A stretch of DNA of 64,000 nucleotides. Source: Citrus sinensis (taxonomy: Eukaryota; Streptophyta; Magnoliopsida; Sapindales; Rutaceae). A program made the position numbers and the translations under genes. The DNA is taken from contig NC_068562.1 in assembly GCF_022201045.2 (NCBI RefSeq), positions 5,376,001-5,440,000 on the forward strand, in the 5' to 3' direction. Under the pieces are notes generated by a model. The model saw only the letters and a list, made by a program, of their open reading frames with translations, was not told the origin of the DNA and made no database searches. Below, piece after piece: positions 1 to 15,854 of the stretch. The stretch's first letter is position 1; each line of letters begins with the position of its first letter.

Positions 1-2060
1 GGTGGCTTTGTCGGGATTAAGTAAATGTTCCAAAGTGGGAGTAATTGAGAGGACTAACTTGGTTGCATAGAGGATAGTTAGGCACCAAATATACCATAAC
101 TCGTCTTCAGTGATGTCTCTGGATGGGTCAAGGGTTAAACCTGTAAGGAACAGATTTTCTAGATGGAAGGTGGAAAAAGGAAATGAGTATGCCAGAAGTT
201 AGGCTTTCATAAAAAAAGCAGAAAACAACTTTTCGTGCAAACTCTTGAATGGCAAAGACAGAGGAGAATGTTTTGTCAAGAGGAAAAGTTTTCTTAGTGA
301 GAGCTTCTAGGGGTAGTAATGTAGCCATAGAGATGATCAGAAAGTGGTAGGTTGTAGAAAACAGAGTGAGAGGTTTTTCTGATTTTGAGAGTCTGGAGAG
401 TATATCAGGGATGAGGTTCTAGGACCCTTTTATATGCTTAACTGAGAAATTATATTTGGAAAATCAATCTTTTAGTCTGAGTAACATTTATTTTATAACA
501 GTTTTACCTTTGAAATTGAAGATATTGGGAAAGGCTGAACTATCCATTCGGATGAGAAAATGGTGTCCAATCAGATGATACTCAAACTTTTTAATACCAC
601 TCTTTACCGCTAAATTTTCTTTGAACACACTATGGTAATGCTTTTGTGTGTCAGAAAATTATCCGCTAGCGTAAACGATAAATTGTTCTTTTCCATTGGT
701 TTCTTCAAGGAGGATGGCACCCCATGATTCATCACTTGCATTTGTCTGCAGTATGCACTTTTGTCAGTAATCAACTTTAAGGGAGTCGGATTTTGCGCAA
801 TTTGCTTGAGAGTAGCGACAGCAGTTGTGTGGTCAGCATTCCGCTCTGGGGGCTTCTTTTTCAATAAAGCCGAAAGGTGATGAGTGTAGTGATCCACATG
901 TGGGATGAAATCACGGATGTAATTGATAATGCCGAGAAATTGTTGAACTTGCTTCTTGGAAATGTGCTGATCTGGAAAGTGAAGCAATTCTTGGGCAATA
1001 TGCTTTCCTGGTTGATAATGACCATCTTTTATTATCATACCAAGGAATTCAATATTATATGTAGCAATGATGCTTTTCTTGGCTGATAACATAATTCCAT
1101 GACTCTGGATAATATCATAGAATTGGGTTAACAGCTGGCGATGTTCCTCATGTAATCTTGAAAAAAATAAGATATCATCAATATAAATCAATGCATGATG
1201 CAGGATAGGCTGAAAGAGTTGGACCATGGATTTTTGAAAAATGGATGGGACAGTTTTGAGGCTGAAGGGAAGGACTGTCCATTGGTAATGGGCATTTGAG
1301 ATACAAAAAACAGTTTTGTAACGCTCAGAGGGTTCAATGCTTAATTGCCAAAAACTTGATTTTAAATCAAATTTTGAAAAGATCTAGGCATTTTTGAGAA
1401 AAGTAAACATGCTTTGTCGGCGAGGCAAAGGAAAATTGTCATCTTGCAAAAACATGTTTAATGACTGGTAGTCAATGACCAGACGTTTCTTTCCTCGGAC
1501 AATTTCAGAATGCTTTTCAATATAAAAAGCTTGGCAAACCCATTGAGAAGTCGTGGGCTCAATTAGACCTTGGGCTAACAATTGTGAACATTCTTGTTGG
1601 GCTAGGAGTAAGTTAAAAGGACTCATCATGGGTGAATAGCTTTGGTCGGGTTAATGTCTTCATTCAGTTTGAAAGGTAACTTAATGAAGAAAGACTTATT
1701 TTTCCACAATGGATTTGGATGGGCGAACTCAATATGGGATTCTGGGTAAAAACTTAAAAGATTTGTTGAAATATCCTGGTAGGACTGGGGGGTTTCAGAC
1801 AGATTGTAGAGTTTCAGAATGTCTGTGAAAGGTTTGAACATGGACTTAACTCGAATTCCAGTGGGAATGATTTGGAGGTGTTTGATCTGGTGAAGAATGT
1901 CAAAGCCTAACAAGATATTCTTATTAAGAAGGGTTGAACCAATAACCTTGGTCCAAATGACACAATTGGGGAAAAATTGAATACCAATAGGTTTTTTGGT
2001 AATAAAAAAGGTGGTGAATAATTTGCCATTGACAGGTTTGAAATGTTCTTCATATTCCCT
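1..2060 (-). pseudogene. Endogenous pararetrovirus fragment: protease, reverse transcriptase, RNase H and C-terminal part (broken)
   Basis: Read on the minus strand this is a decayed Caulimoviridae-type polyprotein. The protease second half lies near 1900-2060 (a hydrophobic ILLGFDIL stretch). Reverse transcriptase follows at about 1630-620, with the active-site motif YIDD encoded at 1174-1185 and the finger motif KKRLVIDY near 1480. RNase H (WGAILLEE near 710) and its end (KHIKG near 440) follow, then a C-terminal extension that runs off the window. Breaks seen: a frame change near 1626 between protease and RT, an in-frame TAG at 1384-1386 inside RT, a frame change before the RNase H motif near 740, and several stops below 600. 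No integrase is seen, which favours a pararetrovirus over a Ty3 element. A C-terminal extension after RNase H is compatible with a petuvirus-like virus, but the genus is inferred. It is not functional. Confidence 0.8.
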
Positions 2061-2865
2061 CCCAATTACTCCCACTTTGGAACATCTACTTAATCTCAAC
2101 AAAGCCACCTCTCTTACCTGGACTTTACTTGAATGGTTTTCCCCCATTCCATGGTGGAGAAAGAAGCTGCAACAGCTGTCAGAAATTTACAATCTCGAAC
2201 GTATACCTGCCTCTGAAGCACAACTGTTTACCTTAGTTTTCATCATTCACAGGCCATACTTTCAGCATCCCGATACAAACCTCTTCTGGTCTCAAGACCA
2301 GGTATACGAATGGTTCATTGCACCTCACCCAGCTGTCATTGACAATAAAATCCAATCCACCCTGCATAACTACCTTTGTCAATTAAACCACCAAACGCCG
2401 CCACACAAAGATATCTTCCACACTTCCTTAGGTCCACAACATGACCACATCATGATCCCTACTTCATCCGCTATATCTAAATCAAAGTTCACAGGCATTA
2501 TCATCAAAGAAGAAAAACCAGACTACACCGACTTCCTTTACCAAGACTCACAAGACCCATGGGAAAAATTTCTTCCTTCAGGTCAACATCTCCAACAGTT
2601 TCCTCAGCCATCCATGCATAAACCGGGATCATCATCGCAACCTCCGAAAGCAGACAAAGCCACACAGACACCAAGCATTGTGCATTGCTCTTCACCACTC
2701 AAACTAGGCTTCAGACGAGATTGTCCTTATCCACCTTATCGTGGTCCCCACTGTAAGCATCCAAAGCTCTCCAAAACATTTTTCCCACTAACCTCTCGTG
2801 ACACTGACCCTGATGAAACAGAAAGCTCATCCGAAGACGACTATATGAATCTCCGCTCTCCATAA
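2061..2865 (+). pseudogene. Endogenous pararetrovirus polyprotein C-terminal region, inverted relative to the RT piece
   Basis: An open plus-strand frame ends in TAA at 2863-2865. Its first residues (TPTLEHLLN) match what the minus strand encodes at 1-52, so this is the part of the polyprotein downstream of RNase H, in opposite orientation. The reading before about 2061 is antisense to the protease piece and is not part of it. The piece is rich in Trp, His and Pro, then becomes acidic (DPDETESSSEDD near the end). I recognise no catalytic domain. It stays open over about 265 codons, unlike its neighbour, which suggests that this segment is better preserved. The viral noncoding region follows directly. 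Confidence 0.6.
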
Positions 2866-3545
2866 AGTAGTTTGTCTTGTTGTAATCATTATGTTTCACT
2901 TTATGCTTCTGTCTTGTATAATTATTAAAGTTTGCTTTTACTTTATGCTTTTGCTTTTGTCTAAGTCATGCTTTAATTATTAAAGCACCCTTTGTCGCCT
3001 TGTAATAATTAAAGTCGTGTTATGATGTATCTTTTACTTTTGCTTTTGTAAAAGATAGGGGCCCTGTCCTATCTTCTCGAGAATTCTCCTATATAGGAAT
3101 TCTCCCTTTGATTGTAAGATATAGAGAAGCTTTCCAAGAAATAAACTCTCGTGTGTTTTCATAAACCATGAAATTCTAAACTCCCTTCTCTCTCTCTGCA
3201 AATGAAGATCTAAAGAAAGGAAAAAAGAAAAGAAATTGAATTTGTTCATTTTGAAAACTTAAAGAAGTATGCTCTGCATTTACCTTCCAGAAAAGATCTT
3301 GTGCACCAGAAAACTTATGATGATTTCTTAATTGGTTTGGTATCCTGTTTTAAGACTAAGGAAAGTCTGTTTTGGGTTATATGACCTTTAAAGGAAGCGT
3401 TTTAGTTTTGTTGCACCTACGTGTATATCGGCTGGAAACCAAAACTTGCGGGCTACTGGCCCTAAGGACAGACTTTGTGCTGTCGTCCTTGAAAATTTGA
3501 TGTTTTCTAAATTTTCCTTTTCATGCTCAAAATGGTATAATTTAA
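2866..3545 (+). promoter_or_regulatory. Pararetrovirus noncoding region: promoter, poly(A) signal and leader
   Basis: This noncoding stretch lies between the end of the C-terminal frame and the next viral frame. It starts T-rich with repeated TTATGCTTTTG and ATTATTAAAG words (2880-3020). A TATA box (TATATAG) sits at 3090-3096 between two GAATTC sites, and an AATAAA at 3140-3145 lies about 45 bases downstream. This TATA then AATAAA order is what a terminally redundant pararetroviral transcript needs. A partial initiator-Met primer match (TGGTATC only) occurs at 3339. No long frame is present. Activity is not known. Confidence 0.5.
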
Positions 3546-3920
3546 GTCTTTTCTGTTTCACTCTTTAAGCTTCAGGCGCAGAGAGAGAACTTCTCATTCA
3601 TAGCTTCCACTTCATCTTCCTCCCCTTCCACTCCTGTTACTCTTTCTTCTACTCTTTCTTTACTAAAATCTTACACTTCTCATACCGCCAATAAGATTGA
3701 AAATCTTGTTGAATATTCTTACATCCCTGAATCTGCCCAAATCAGTGAATCCTCCTACCCTCTTCTTAGCCCTTATCAGTTATACAAACGACCCAATTCC
3801 CTCACCCGCAATATCCGCACCCTCATCTCGACCAGACAACCTCAACCCAAAGAATATATCCAGTCTTCTCGTAAAGGGTTTGGACACAACATTACGTTGG
3901 GAGTCGGTGTGTGTTTTTAA
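3546..3920 (+). pseudogene. Pararetrovirus first-frame N-terminal fragment (movement-protein end, tentative)
   Basis: The frame is open from just after TAA 3543-3545 to TAA 3918-3920, without an ATG near its beginning. It is Ser/Thr/Pro-rich and then more structured (SPYQLYKRPNSLTRNIRTL). It follows the viral leader, so by position it should be the start of the polyprotein, where petuvirus-like viruses have the movement protein. That assignment rests on position only. The viral frame seems to be cut near 3905, where sequence in the opposite orientation begins. Confidence 0.45.
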
Positions 3921-4440
3921 AGGAGGAAAAGAAGAAGAGTAGTTTAAAGAAGTAGACGAAAACATCATACAAGCTAGTGGTGGTGTTGGAAGTGGAATCG
4001 GTGATGGAGTCTCAGATTTGCAATGTTTTGCAATCCATTTGAGTTCTTTTTTGTAAACAGGTAATGGAGGTGAAGGATCTTGTGGTGGTTTGGGATCAAA
4101 GTGATGGCATGAGACTGGAGGTTTTTTCTTTTTGGGTTTCTGTTTCCTTGTGGTTGCATAATCATCATCCTCTTCCCAATCATCCCAGCAGGGACAATTT
4201 GAGTCACACATGCCTGAGCCAGGGACATCCCATAGGAAATGTCCATTTTGCAAAGCAAAATGGTTCTGTATGGGAGGTTTGGCCTTGAGTAGGTTGATCA
4301 AGTTGGGCCATCAAGATTCTGGTGATATCAGCATAGGATTTTTCAGAGTCGCTAGACTGCGGAATCTGTGTTAGACTCAGTATGGCTATGTGAACTTCTC
4401 CTTCGTGGCTATCTATGGTATTAGTTATTTGTTTTCTCAT
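3905..4440 (-). pseudogene. Inverted pararetrovirus-like fragment with Cys and Lys/Pro-rich segment
   Basis: On the minus strand two frames overlap between about 4204 and 4301, which looks like one coding piece broken by a frameshift. The upstream part contains SEKSYADITRILMAQ. The downstream part has a Cys cluster (CDSNCPCWDD), an acidic patch and a basic KPKKKKPP run, then Pro-rich sequence. This could come from the capsid or the linker before it, but there is no true CX2CX4HX4C zinc knuckle. It abuts the plus-strand piece near 3905 and stops being recognisable near 4440. Confidence 0.4.
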
Positions 4441-6433
4441 AACAGTTTACCAATAAAATTTACCAAACATCGATAACTAATTTCAAAACTCACAATATTT
4501 TTCAAAATAAGATTTGCCAAATACTTAACTGATTCTCTTTAAGCTAATCATTTCTTTAGAACAGCTAACAACAATTATTTTAAAAGATGCAACATTCCCA
4601 AATTGGCTCTAAGTATCTTATTCCTACCTCTTGAGTAGATTCTAATTTATTCACACAATTTCTGTTTCCTCATCATCTATGCATAATGAATTGACATCAC
4701 CAACACAGATTACAGAACAAAAGGGCACCTCATATTCAAATCAGAACATATAAATAATTGGAGCTTGAATTCTAATTTGGGTGGTAACTTAGAAAGGGAT
4801 GAAAATAGATTTGTTCATGGAGTCAAATATGCAGTACTTCAAAGTATTTCGATATTGGAAAATTATCAATATACTTTTACTGTCAATAGAGGGTCAACTG
4901 GGCGGACAAAAAAGATAAATGAATTACAGTGTGAAACTCCGAATTTGATATTTTCACTTGGACTACATTTCATGCTTAACCAGCAAACAGTACCATAAAA
5001 TGCCCAAGAAATCAAAAGTTGGAACAACTTTAGCTGTATCATTGCCAAAATGAATTATAACCTCAGGAAATTTCATAGAATTCATCTACAACCGAAAATT
5101 GTCTTCTAGATATCAGATATTTTGCAGTATGGATGCATAAATTATAGATAATAAGGGCAGGGGTCTGGGGAAAATTGAATGCAGATCAGTGAGATCACAA
5201 GATTCTGAGTTTTGAACGAATGCTTTTGAGCAGTGGCAGAATTTTACTGCTTCTACTCATAACACAAACATCATGATAGTTGGATTATTTTCAGATATTG
5301 CTCTCCTCCTCTATCAAATACCCGGCGAATTTGCCATTAACTCATAATTCATTTTCTGATGGCTAGCTTGCAGAGAAGTCAAGGAACTAATATAAACAAG
5401 ATATAAGTTCAAAGCATGACACTCAAAACCTTATAGGCTGAGCATAGAGTTCCATAATTCAAAACTTTCATTTTCCGTCCTCCAATATAGCCAATCAGAT
5501 ATAAGCAAAAACCAGTACCTACCAGAGCTATCCGATAATGTTGACATTTTTACAATGAATCTAAAACCTTGAATCAGTAGCATTTCCATTGTCTAGAGGA
5601 TACCGACTTCATTTTAAATCTCAACCACCTAACACAAAGCATGAAAGATTACTCCCAAGTGACCAGTCACTATAAAAAGTTGCTCATATACACATAGAGT
5701 TTACATGACTGATAAAGACACTTGGATAATCGATGATCCAAACGCTAGCGTTAATGATCAAATTCCTTACCAATGTGAATGCTTTTCACAGGTTTTCCAG
5801 AACACCCATCTCCCAAACTCATTGCGAATTATGAAATCAGCAAATATGATACTTAGCTTCTATACATTCTCTTATCCAATCACATCAACATATGAAACCT
5901 ACACAGCAACTTCTCCCTTCAGTGACAACCCAAATGGTATCAACTGTGATGCCATGTTGTGCTGAAAGATAGAAAAAAGCTCTTAAACCTTTATTTAGAG
6001 CTCACTTCTTGCTACTTAAACAAAAAATAAACCAACTTGTTCATCAAATAAAACGCCCAGTAACTCATCCATTTTTCCTCTGACCCGAACTGAAACCATG
6101 ATCACACTTTCACTAACACCAAAACACGGACTTTTACCTCAGCTGCATGCTTCACTGTATCCAACAATTAAACGTTAGCCTATGCAACAACAATTTCATC
6201 TAAAAAACTAAAGTTACTCAAATTTTCAACTCAACCAAAATTATATTAAAAAAAAAGAACGGAAGGATGATCAATCACATTAAACAAAATGAAAAATTTC
6301 GATCATTGGTCTGGTAGTAATTCCCTTCATATCTATGAAACATTTCAAACAGCACAAAAACAACAGTCACAACCAGCAAAAGAGAAAATCATATTAACAA
6401 GGGCATAAGCTAAAATCACCGGGAAAGATGATT
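4441..6433. other. Intergenic DNA, no gene seen
   Basis: About 2 kb of ordinary AT-rich sequence. Frames are short and show no family resemblance. The right part should include the 3' UTR of the minus-strand SKIP34-like gene. Confidence 0.5.
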
Positions 6434-6724
6434 CTATTTTTGGGGAATCGAAGAGAAAAGATGAACCAAGTGCTCTTGCTGCTCGCGAAACCGCCGTTTA
6501 AGGTAGGTCTCGAGGATTTCCATTACCGAAACGAATCGTTTCATTTCCTCGAGTCGGCGGCTGAGCTCAGCTTCTCGAGCCCTGGCTCGCGCCAGCCGCG
6601 CCTCAGTCTCGGCAAGCCGGCCCCGCAAGTCCTCCACCACCAATACATTCTCGTTTTCCGTCCGACGAGCTCTGGACTGAGCAAACGAGTCAGGTGATAC
6701 AGATCGCCGGTGACCGTAACACAT
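6434..6724 (-). CDS. Small coiled-coil protein, SKIP34-like
   Basis: A single-exon frame of 96 residues when started at MCYGH (ATG at 6724-6722). An upstream in-frame ATG at 6754 would add ten residues, but the MCYGH start is the one I associate with plant SKIP34-type proteins. After a Ser/Arg-rich N-terminus comes a strongly charged helix (LRGRLAETEARLARARAREA) that continues as a coiled coil through RRLEEMKRFVSVMEILETYL to the C-terminus. This gene has much higher GC than its flanks. SKIP34 is named as an SKP1-interacting partner in Arabidopsis, but its molecular role is unclear. I assign the family from memory of its coiled-coil signature. Confidence 0.65.
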   Translation of the reverse strand: MCYGHRRSVSPDSFAQSRARRTENENVLVVEDLRGRLAETEARLARARAREAELSRRLEEMKRFVSVMEILETYLKRRFREQQEHLVHLFSSIPQK

Positions 6725-6754
6725 GATTGATTGCGAACGGCTTAGATGAATCAA

Positions 6755-7640
6755 TTTCGTTTGAGAGAGTTGGTGAATCCTTATTCTTTTGCACTTTTGG
6801 GATCGATGGTTGCTGTCGGCTGATTTATCTGGACCGTTTGATCCAAGAATTCACCTCTGTTCCAATATCGTACTCTTCTCATTAAAATTAAAAGTGATAA
6901 TATAATATATTACACAAAATTCTGTGATTACTCACAAATTAATTATTTTCTGTCTTATTTTATTTTATTTGGGTCACCCTATGTTACGTTGAGTGTAACA
7001 TACACACACTCACAGCAACAGTAACAAGTCTCGTTATTTTATCGTTGCTGTGAGCGTGTGTATGTTACACTCAACGTAACATAACAGTGGCCTTTATTTA
7101 ATTGTAAATTTAAGGGAAATAACACATACACCTCACGTGCATGTGGGTGTTACTGGTTGCAAAGTAGCGCCAGCTAATACAACACCTGAAAAGAATATCA
7201 ATTGAATGAAATTTAAGTTGGAACTTAAATTAATTAAAAAGTTAAGATTCAAATATTAAAGTTATAATATTATTTAATTTAAAATTATGGGGTGGAAGGT
7301 GTTAATCTCTTGAAAATGATAACTGTAATTACACTCGTTGAAGGTACCCAACCGGGCCAACACCCACTACAACACCGTAAATACCAAGTAACATTAGAAG
7401 TTTTAGAACAATAATAACTGGATCAGGCTGCATGGCGGGCCTGGCTCGGCCCAACGCGTATTTATTTAATATTATGATTCGTCACTACCGTTGCAACTTG
7501 GAAGAAGAAAAATATTCTGGAAGAGACGTTGTTTTTCGAAAGAGGTGGGAATTTCCCCGAACAAAACCCGTTCTTCTGCGTCTGGCGCTAAAACCCAAGA
7601 AGATCAAAACTGAAAAATAGTGGCATCACTCTCTCACAAA
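6755..7640. other. Intergenic region between divergent genes, contains a nested hairpin
   Basis: This is the promoter space between the minus-strand SKIP34-like gene and the plus-strand ECD gene. It contains the inverted repeat at 6980-7083, listed separately. The part next to the ECD start includes the probable 5' UTR. An open frame at 7432-7620 ends just before the ECD ATG and looks like chance. Confidence 0.5.
6980..7083. repeat. Inverted repeat with 40-bp arms, each arm itself palindromic
   Basis: The left arm 6980-7019 and right arm 7044-7083 are reverse complements with one mismatch, separated by 24 bases. Inside each arm TATGTTAC and GTAACATA pair with each other around a 7-base loop, so the sequence can fold as one long hairpin or as two short ones. 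No target duplication is clear. It may be a MITE remnant. Confidence 0.85.
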
Positions 7641-12076
<4,436 letters not shown>

Positions 12077-13330
12077 ATTGGTTATGTCTGATCAGCCTCT
12101 CCAATATCGAATCGCTTATATTGCTAGGTTCCTGAGTTTGTGAATTAACCCTCCTACACAATTCCTTTCCTCAGATAGTACTGTACACATCTAGTGTAGG
12201 TGTTTTACGTTTCCGTTTCTGTATTTCTTTCACCAATTTCTTATCTTGGCAGCGTAATGATCGCTTATTTAAGTTGTGAAAATAAGAGAAGTCTTGAGTT
12301 GATTTTAAGTGCTTATCCGCTGCTCTGGATATGTGAATTTAATATAATGTCAAACAGTAAACGTGGTAGCACAGGAATTCCATTGATCTATTGGCCTTTC
12401 AAAATGAGCTAATAGCTCCTGTTTGCTGTACTTTCAACAAATTTATTCATTTAGTTTAGTTGGGAATTATTATAAACACATATATTATATACTGAGTGGC
12501 TTTTGAAAAGAGAGAAGAAGAAGAAAAAAAAAAAAGAACAGAGTGGATTTTTGTGACAACGTTATTACTGAAACTGGACAGATCATGGATCTAATTATAA
12601 GATGAGATGCGTTTTGCTGGTATGGATGAGGCTTAGCACAGATAAGTGTGGAAGCTTTTTATTGAGAGCATGAAATATGTATCCTTACGAGCATATCTAA
12701 CTGAGAGATTAACAAATGCAATCCTCTCTAGAATTCAAAAATTATGAATGCGAACTCGTCAAGTCTAACATTGGCAGTTGGAAAGTGTTACAGTGATGAA
12801 TCGACAGGTCAGGTCCGGTCCGGTCCTTTGTTCTATCTAATATATATATAATTACAGCAAACATCAGTGCTGTAATTAAAATGGGTAAATCATAATGACA
12901 GATGGTGAGTTGAATCGAGATCGTGGGGTGTACAACACTCTGAAAGCTCAGATGCTCAGAAACTACCCAAGGGTCGTCCAAAGAAAAGAAAAGACGAAAC
13001 AACACCAACGACCAAACCCAATTGCGCTCAGTTTTAAAATAAAAAAGTGGACGCCACTACTTTCCGCCTAACCAATTGAATCTCAGTTTTATGAATGAAT
13101 AAATGTCCTTGTACATTGTCGCAGCAACTTTCGAGAGGCAAGTCTTTAACGGTATAGGGTCTTCTAATGTCATCGACGGCTCAGATTGATTCTAATAGAC
13201 TTCGCACTTCTGTTTCTTTTGACCAATAATAGTATACCTACCTCCTCATTCAAGGCACGTATTTCGAGTGTTTTTTCCCAAATCGCTTCAGCGTTGTCTT
13301 CTTTTGTTTTGGTTTGTCCTTTACTGGAAG
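12077..13330. other. Intergenic: ECD 3' UTR and NIC1 promoter
   Basis: No gene seen. It holds the ECD 3' UTR, an A-rich tract near 12520, a short perfect hairpin (arms 12850-12859 and 12868-12877) beside a TA run, and the NIC1 upstream region. Confidence 0.5.
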
Positions 13331-15486
13331 ATGATGATGACCTCAAAGACAATTGATTTGCTGAGGAACGAACTTCCAGTGGAACAAGAATCTCTGTTCT
13401 TGTCTGGAGATGTTAAGACCGGTCTTGTTCTTGTTGACGTTGTTAATGGCTTTTGTACTGTTGGTTCTGGCAACTTGGTAACATTTTAATATTATCTTTT
13501 TATTTTATTTTATTTTATTTGCCACATCATCTCATCTGATGACGATAATCGCCGCCAGCAATCAAATTTTTTATCTGAAATGTTGCATGCTCAAATTTAA
13601 CTTGCGTATGACGGTTGTATTGAGATTGTTCTATCTATGGATTCGTGCTTCTTCCACAGGCTCCATCACAGCCTGATGGACAAATCTCTGAAATGGTAGA
13701 CGAATCAGTGAGACTTGCAAGAGTGTTCTGTGAGAAGAAATGGCCCGTTTTTGCTTTTCTTGATACCCATTATCCCGATGTCCCTGAGCCCCCATATCCT
13801 CCTCACTGTATTAGTGGAACTGATGAATCAAATCTAGTTCCAGGTACTTTTTATGTTAGTGTTAGCGGTAACTTGTATATTTGGCCATTGGCATGTATTA
13901 CCCCTTTTCTAATCTTGCTTCCGTGTTGTTGTGGCAGAATTACAATGGTTGGAGAATGAAACTAATGTAACACTCAGGCGCAAGGATTGCATTGATGGGT
14001 TTCTTGGCTCTGTTGAGAAAGATGGCTCCAATGTGTTTGTTAACTGGGTGAAGAGCAATCAGATTAAAAATGTAAGTTTTTCTAATTTTTCATGATTTAC
14101 TGGGGAAAATTTCATCTGATTTTGCTTACCTTGATGGTGTCTGAAGGTACTGGTGTTAGGGATATGCACGGACGCATGTGTGCTCGATTTTGTGTGTTCC
14201 ACATTATCTGCAAGAAATCGCGGTTTTCTTGCCCCTCTGGAGGATGTGATTGTGTATTCACGTGGATGTGCAACTTATGATTTTCCAGTTCATGTTGCCA
14301 AAAATATCAAAGATGCTCTGCCTCATCCACAGGTGCTTTAAATCATTAGATCGTTGTATTTGACGTTATTATGTCTGTTCATTTTATTAGGAATATTGCT
14401 AAATTTTATAAGCACACTTATATCTCGTAGAAATCATTTATTGCTCTCCTTGAAGAAGTTGGTACTTGGTAAACATGAGCATGCAAATTTTGTGTTATAC
14501 AACTTGAATTGAATCAGAAGATTCCTTCGGATGAACTTGTATCCATCCATAAATAGATAATAGTCACAGGAGACTCTGGGGAGAGAAAGAGAGAGAGAGA
14601 AGAATGTCTATGTGGTAGTTGATACATAGTTTGATGTAATTCCCTCTCTAACCAACTTCCTGAACTTTTTATATGTAGCCAATGCAATATAATGCAATTG
14701 TTGAAGTAATACCTAAAATCTTTATCATGCTTCATCAGTTGAATTCTAAGGAATTGGTTAAGTCAGTTTAAATGATTGAAGACAATAATTTACAGTATGA
14801 CAACCTAGTTGTTCCAATACATTATGTAAAATGACCACAGGTGCCAGAAAACAGTACCTGGTGAGAAATTGAGGAGGGTGATCACTTTCTGATTTCTCTG
14901 ATTTTAGATCAAAGTTCATCCACGAGGTTCCTTTTGACTCTCTCATTTGGTTTAGTGATGAGCTTTAGGCACGTGCAGGAAAAGGTTTATGGTATATTTT
15001 GCTTCTTGATCATTGGTTTCAGCCAATGATACCTGAATAAATATTTAATTATAACTAGAATTAATATCAATGATTTCAGATAAGTAGGATTGAGACAAGG
15101 TCCTCTAGGATATCAAACATCTTTTAAAATGCTAGGTGAGATACCGAGCTTACAGCCTTATATGCGCTCATCCTCTCTTTCTTCAGATGTGTTCAAATCT
15201 CCTTTACTAGTCGTTTATCAACAGTAATAGGATTGAAGATGCATAATGCTGGAGTCATAATTGTCAATGTTTTAGATCAGAGGATTCATGTTGAGGTTCA
15301 TCATCATGTGCACAAACTTTTAATGACTTACTTTTCTAATTACTGAATATTAAGTTTTGTTATTGAATATGTATTTTTTTATTGACATGGCAGGATTTGA
15401 TGCATCATATAGGACTCTTCATTGCCAAAGGAAGGGGAGCTAAGGTAGTATCAGGGGTGTCATTTGGTGCGTTGAAAGAGCCATGA
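13331..15486 (+). CDS. NIC1: Nicotinamidase, NIC1 type, 5 exons
   Basis: Exons 13331-13477, 13660-13843, 13938-14071, 14147-14332 and 15394-15486 join in phase to 247 residues, against about 244 for Arabidopsis NIC1. The protein is an isochorismatase-fold amidohydrolase that turns nicotinamide into nicotinate and ammonia in the NAD salvage pathway. Visible motifs are the N-terminal VLVDVVNGF strand with the catalytic Asp, the metal-site region FLDTHYPDVPEPPYPPHC, and the nucleophile region GICTDACVLDF with the catalytic Cys. Three ATG codons stand in a row at the start; the first is given. The last exon encodes only 30 residues and is separated by a 1061-bp intron. An endogenous pararetrovirus begins about 75 bp after the stop, so the native 3' UTR may be displaced or shared with viral sequence. 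Confidence 0.92.
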
Positions 15487-15504
15487 TTTTCCCCATCTAT
15501 AGAC

Positions 15505-15565
15505 ACGTTTGGGGCAGCTGCACTGCCACCGCGCAGCTGCTCCCCATGCCATATTCTAGGGGAAT
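15505..15565. repeat. Left half of the inverted repeat flanking the second pararetrovirus
   Basis: This segment, CGTTTGGGGCAGCTG up to AGGGGAAT, is the reverse complement of 22962-23002 with few mismatches, apart from an extra 19-bp CAGCTG-bounded insertion at about 15521-15539. The two halves lie just outside the viral direct repeats. Confidence 0.75.
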
Positions 15566-15850
15566 AATAATATGTAGATATTTGTAATAAAGATATGTAT
15601 GTATCACGAGTGCGCAAGAGAGATTCCATAAGGATAAGTATGTACTGTGTGATGAGTCATAAAGGAATCTCCTTTATGAGAAAAATGTAATAATATAAAT
15701 AGTAAAAGGAGATTCCCTTGGTGCCTATAAAAATGACTCCTTGAGAGTGTAGTGGATCATCGAGTCTTGGAGTCGTTGTATGATATAGTCTTAGGTGAAA
15801 TCTTGTATTCTACTTTCTCTGTAATAAAACCATCCTTTAATATTACTTTT
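15563..15850 (+). repeat. 5' LTR-like (quasi-terminal) repeat of the second pararetrovirus
   Basis: It aligns along its length with 22644-22950. It contains a hairpin (GGAATCTCCTTT at 15664-15675 against AAAGGAGATTCC at 15705-15716), a TATA-like CTATAAAA near 15725 and AATAAA at 15823-15828. It ends about 4 bases before the primer-binding site, as in an LTR. Confidence 0.85.
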
Positions 15851-15854
15851 AATT

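Noticed and set aside
1626-2147. Protease frame extending to 2147 on the minus strand
   Set aside because: Beyond about 2060 it is antisense to the inverted C-terminal piece; only the lower part is protease.
3339-3350. Primer-binding site in the first element
   Set aside because: Only TGGTATC matches; too short to call.
7620-7640. Upstream GTG start for ECD
   Set aside because: A GTG start is not expected in a plant nuclear gene; the ATG at 7641 fits the family.
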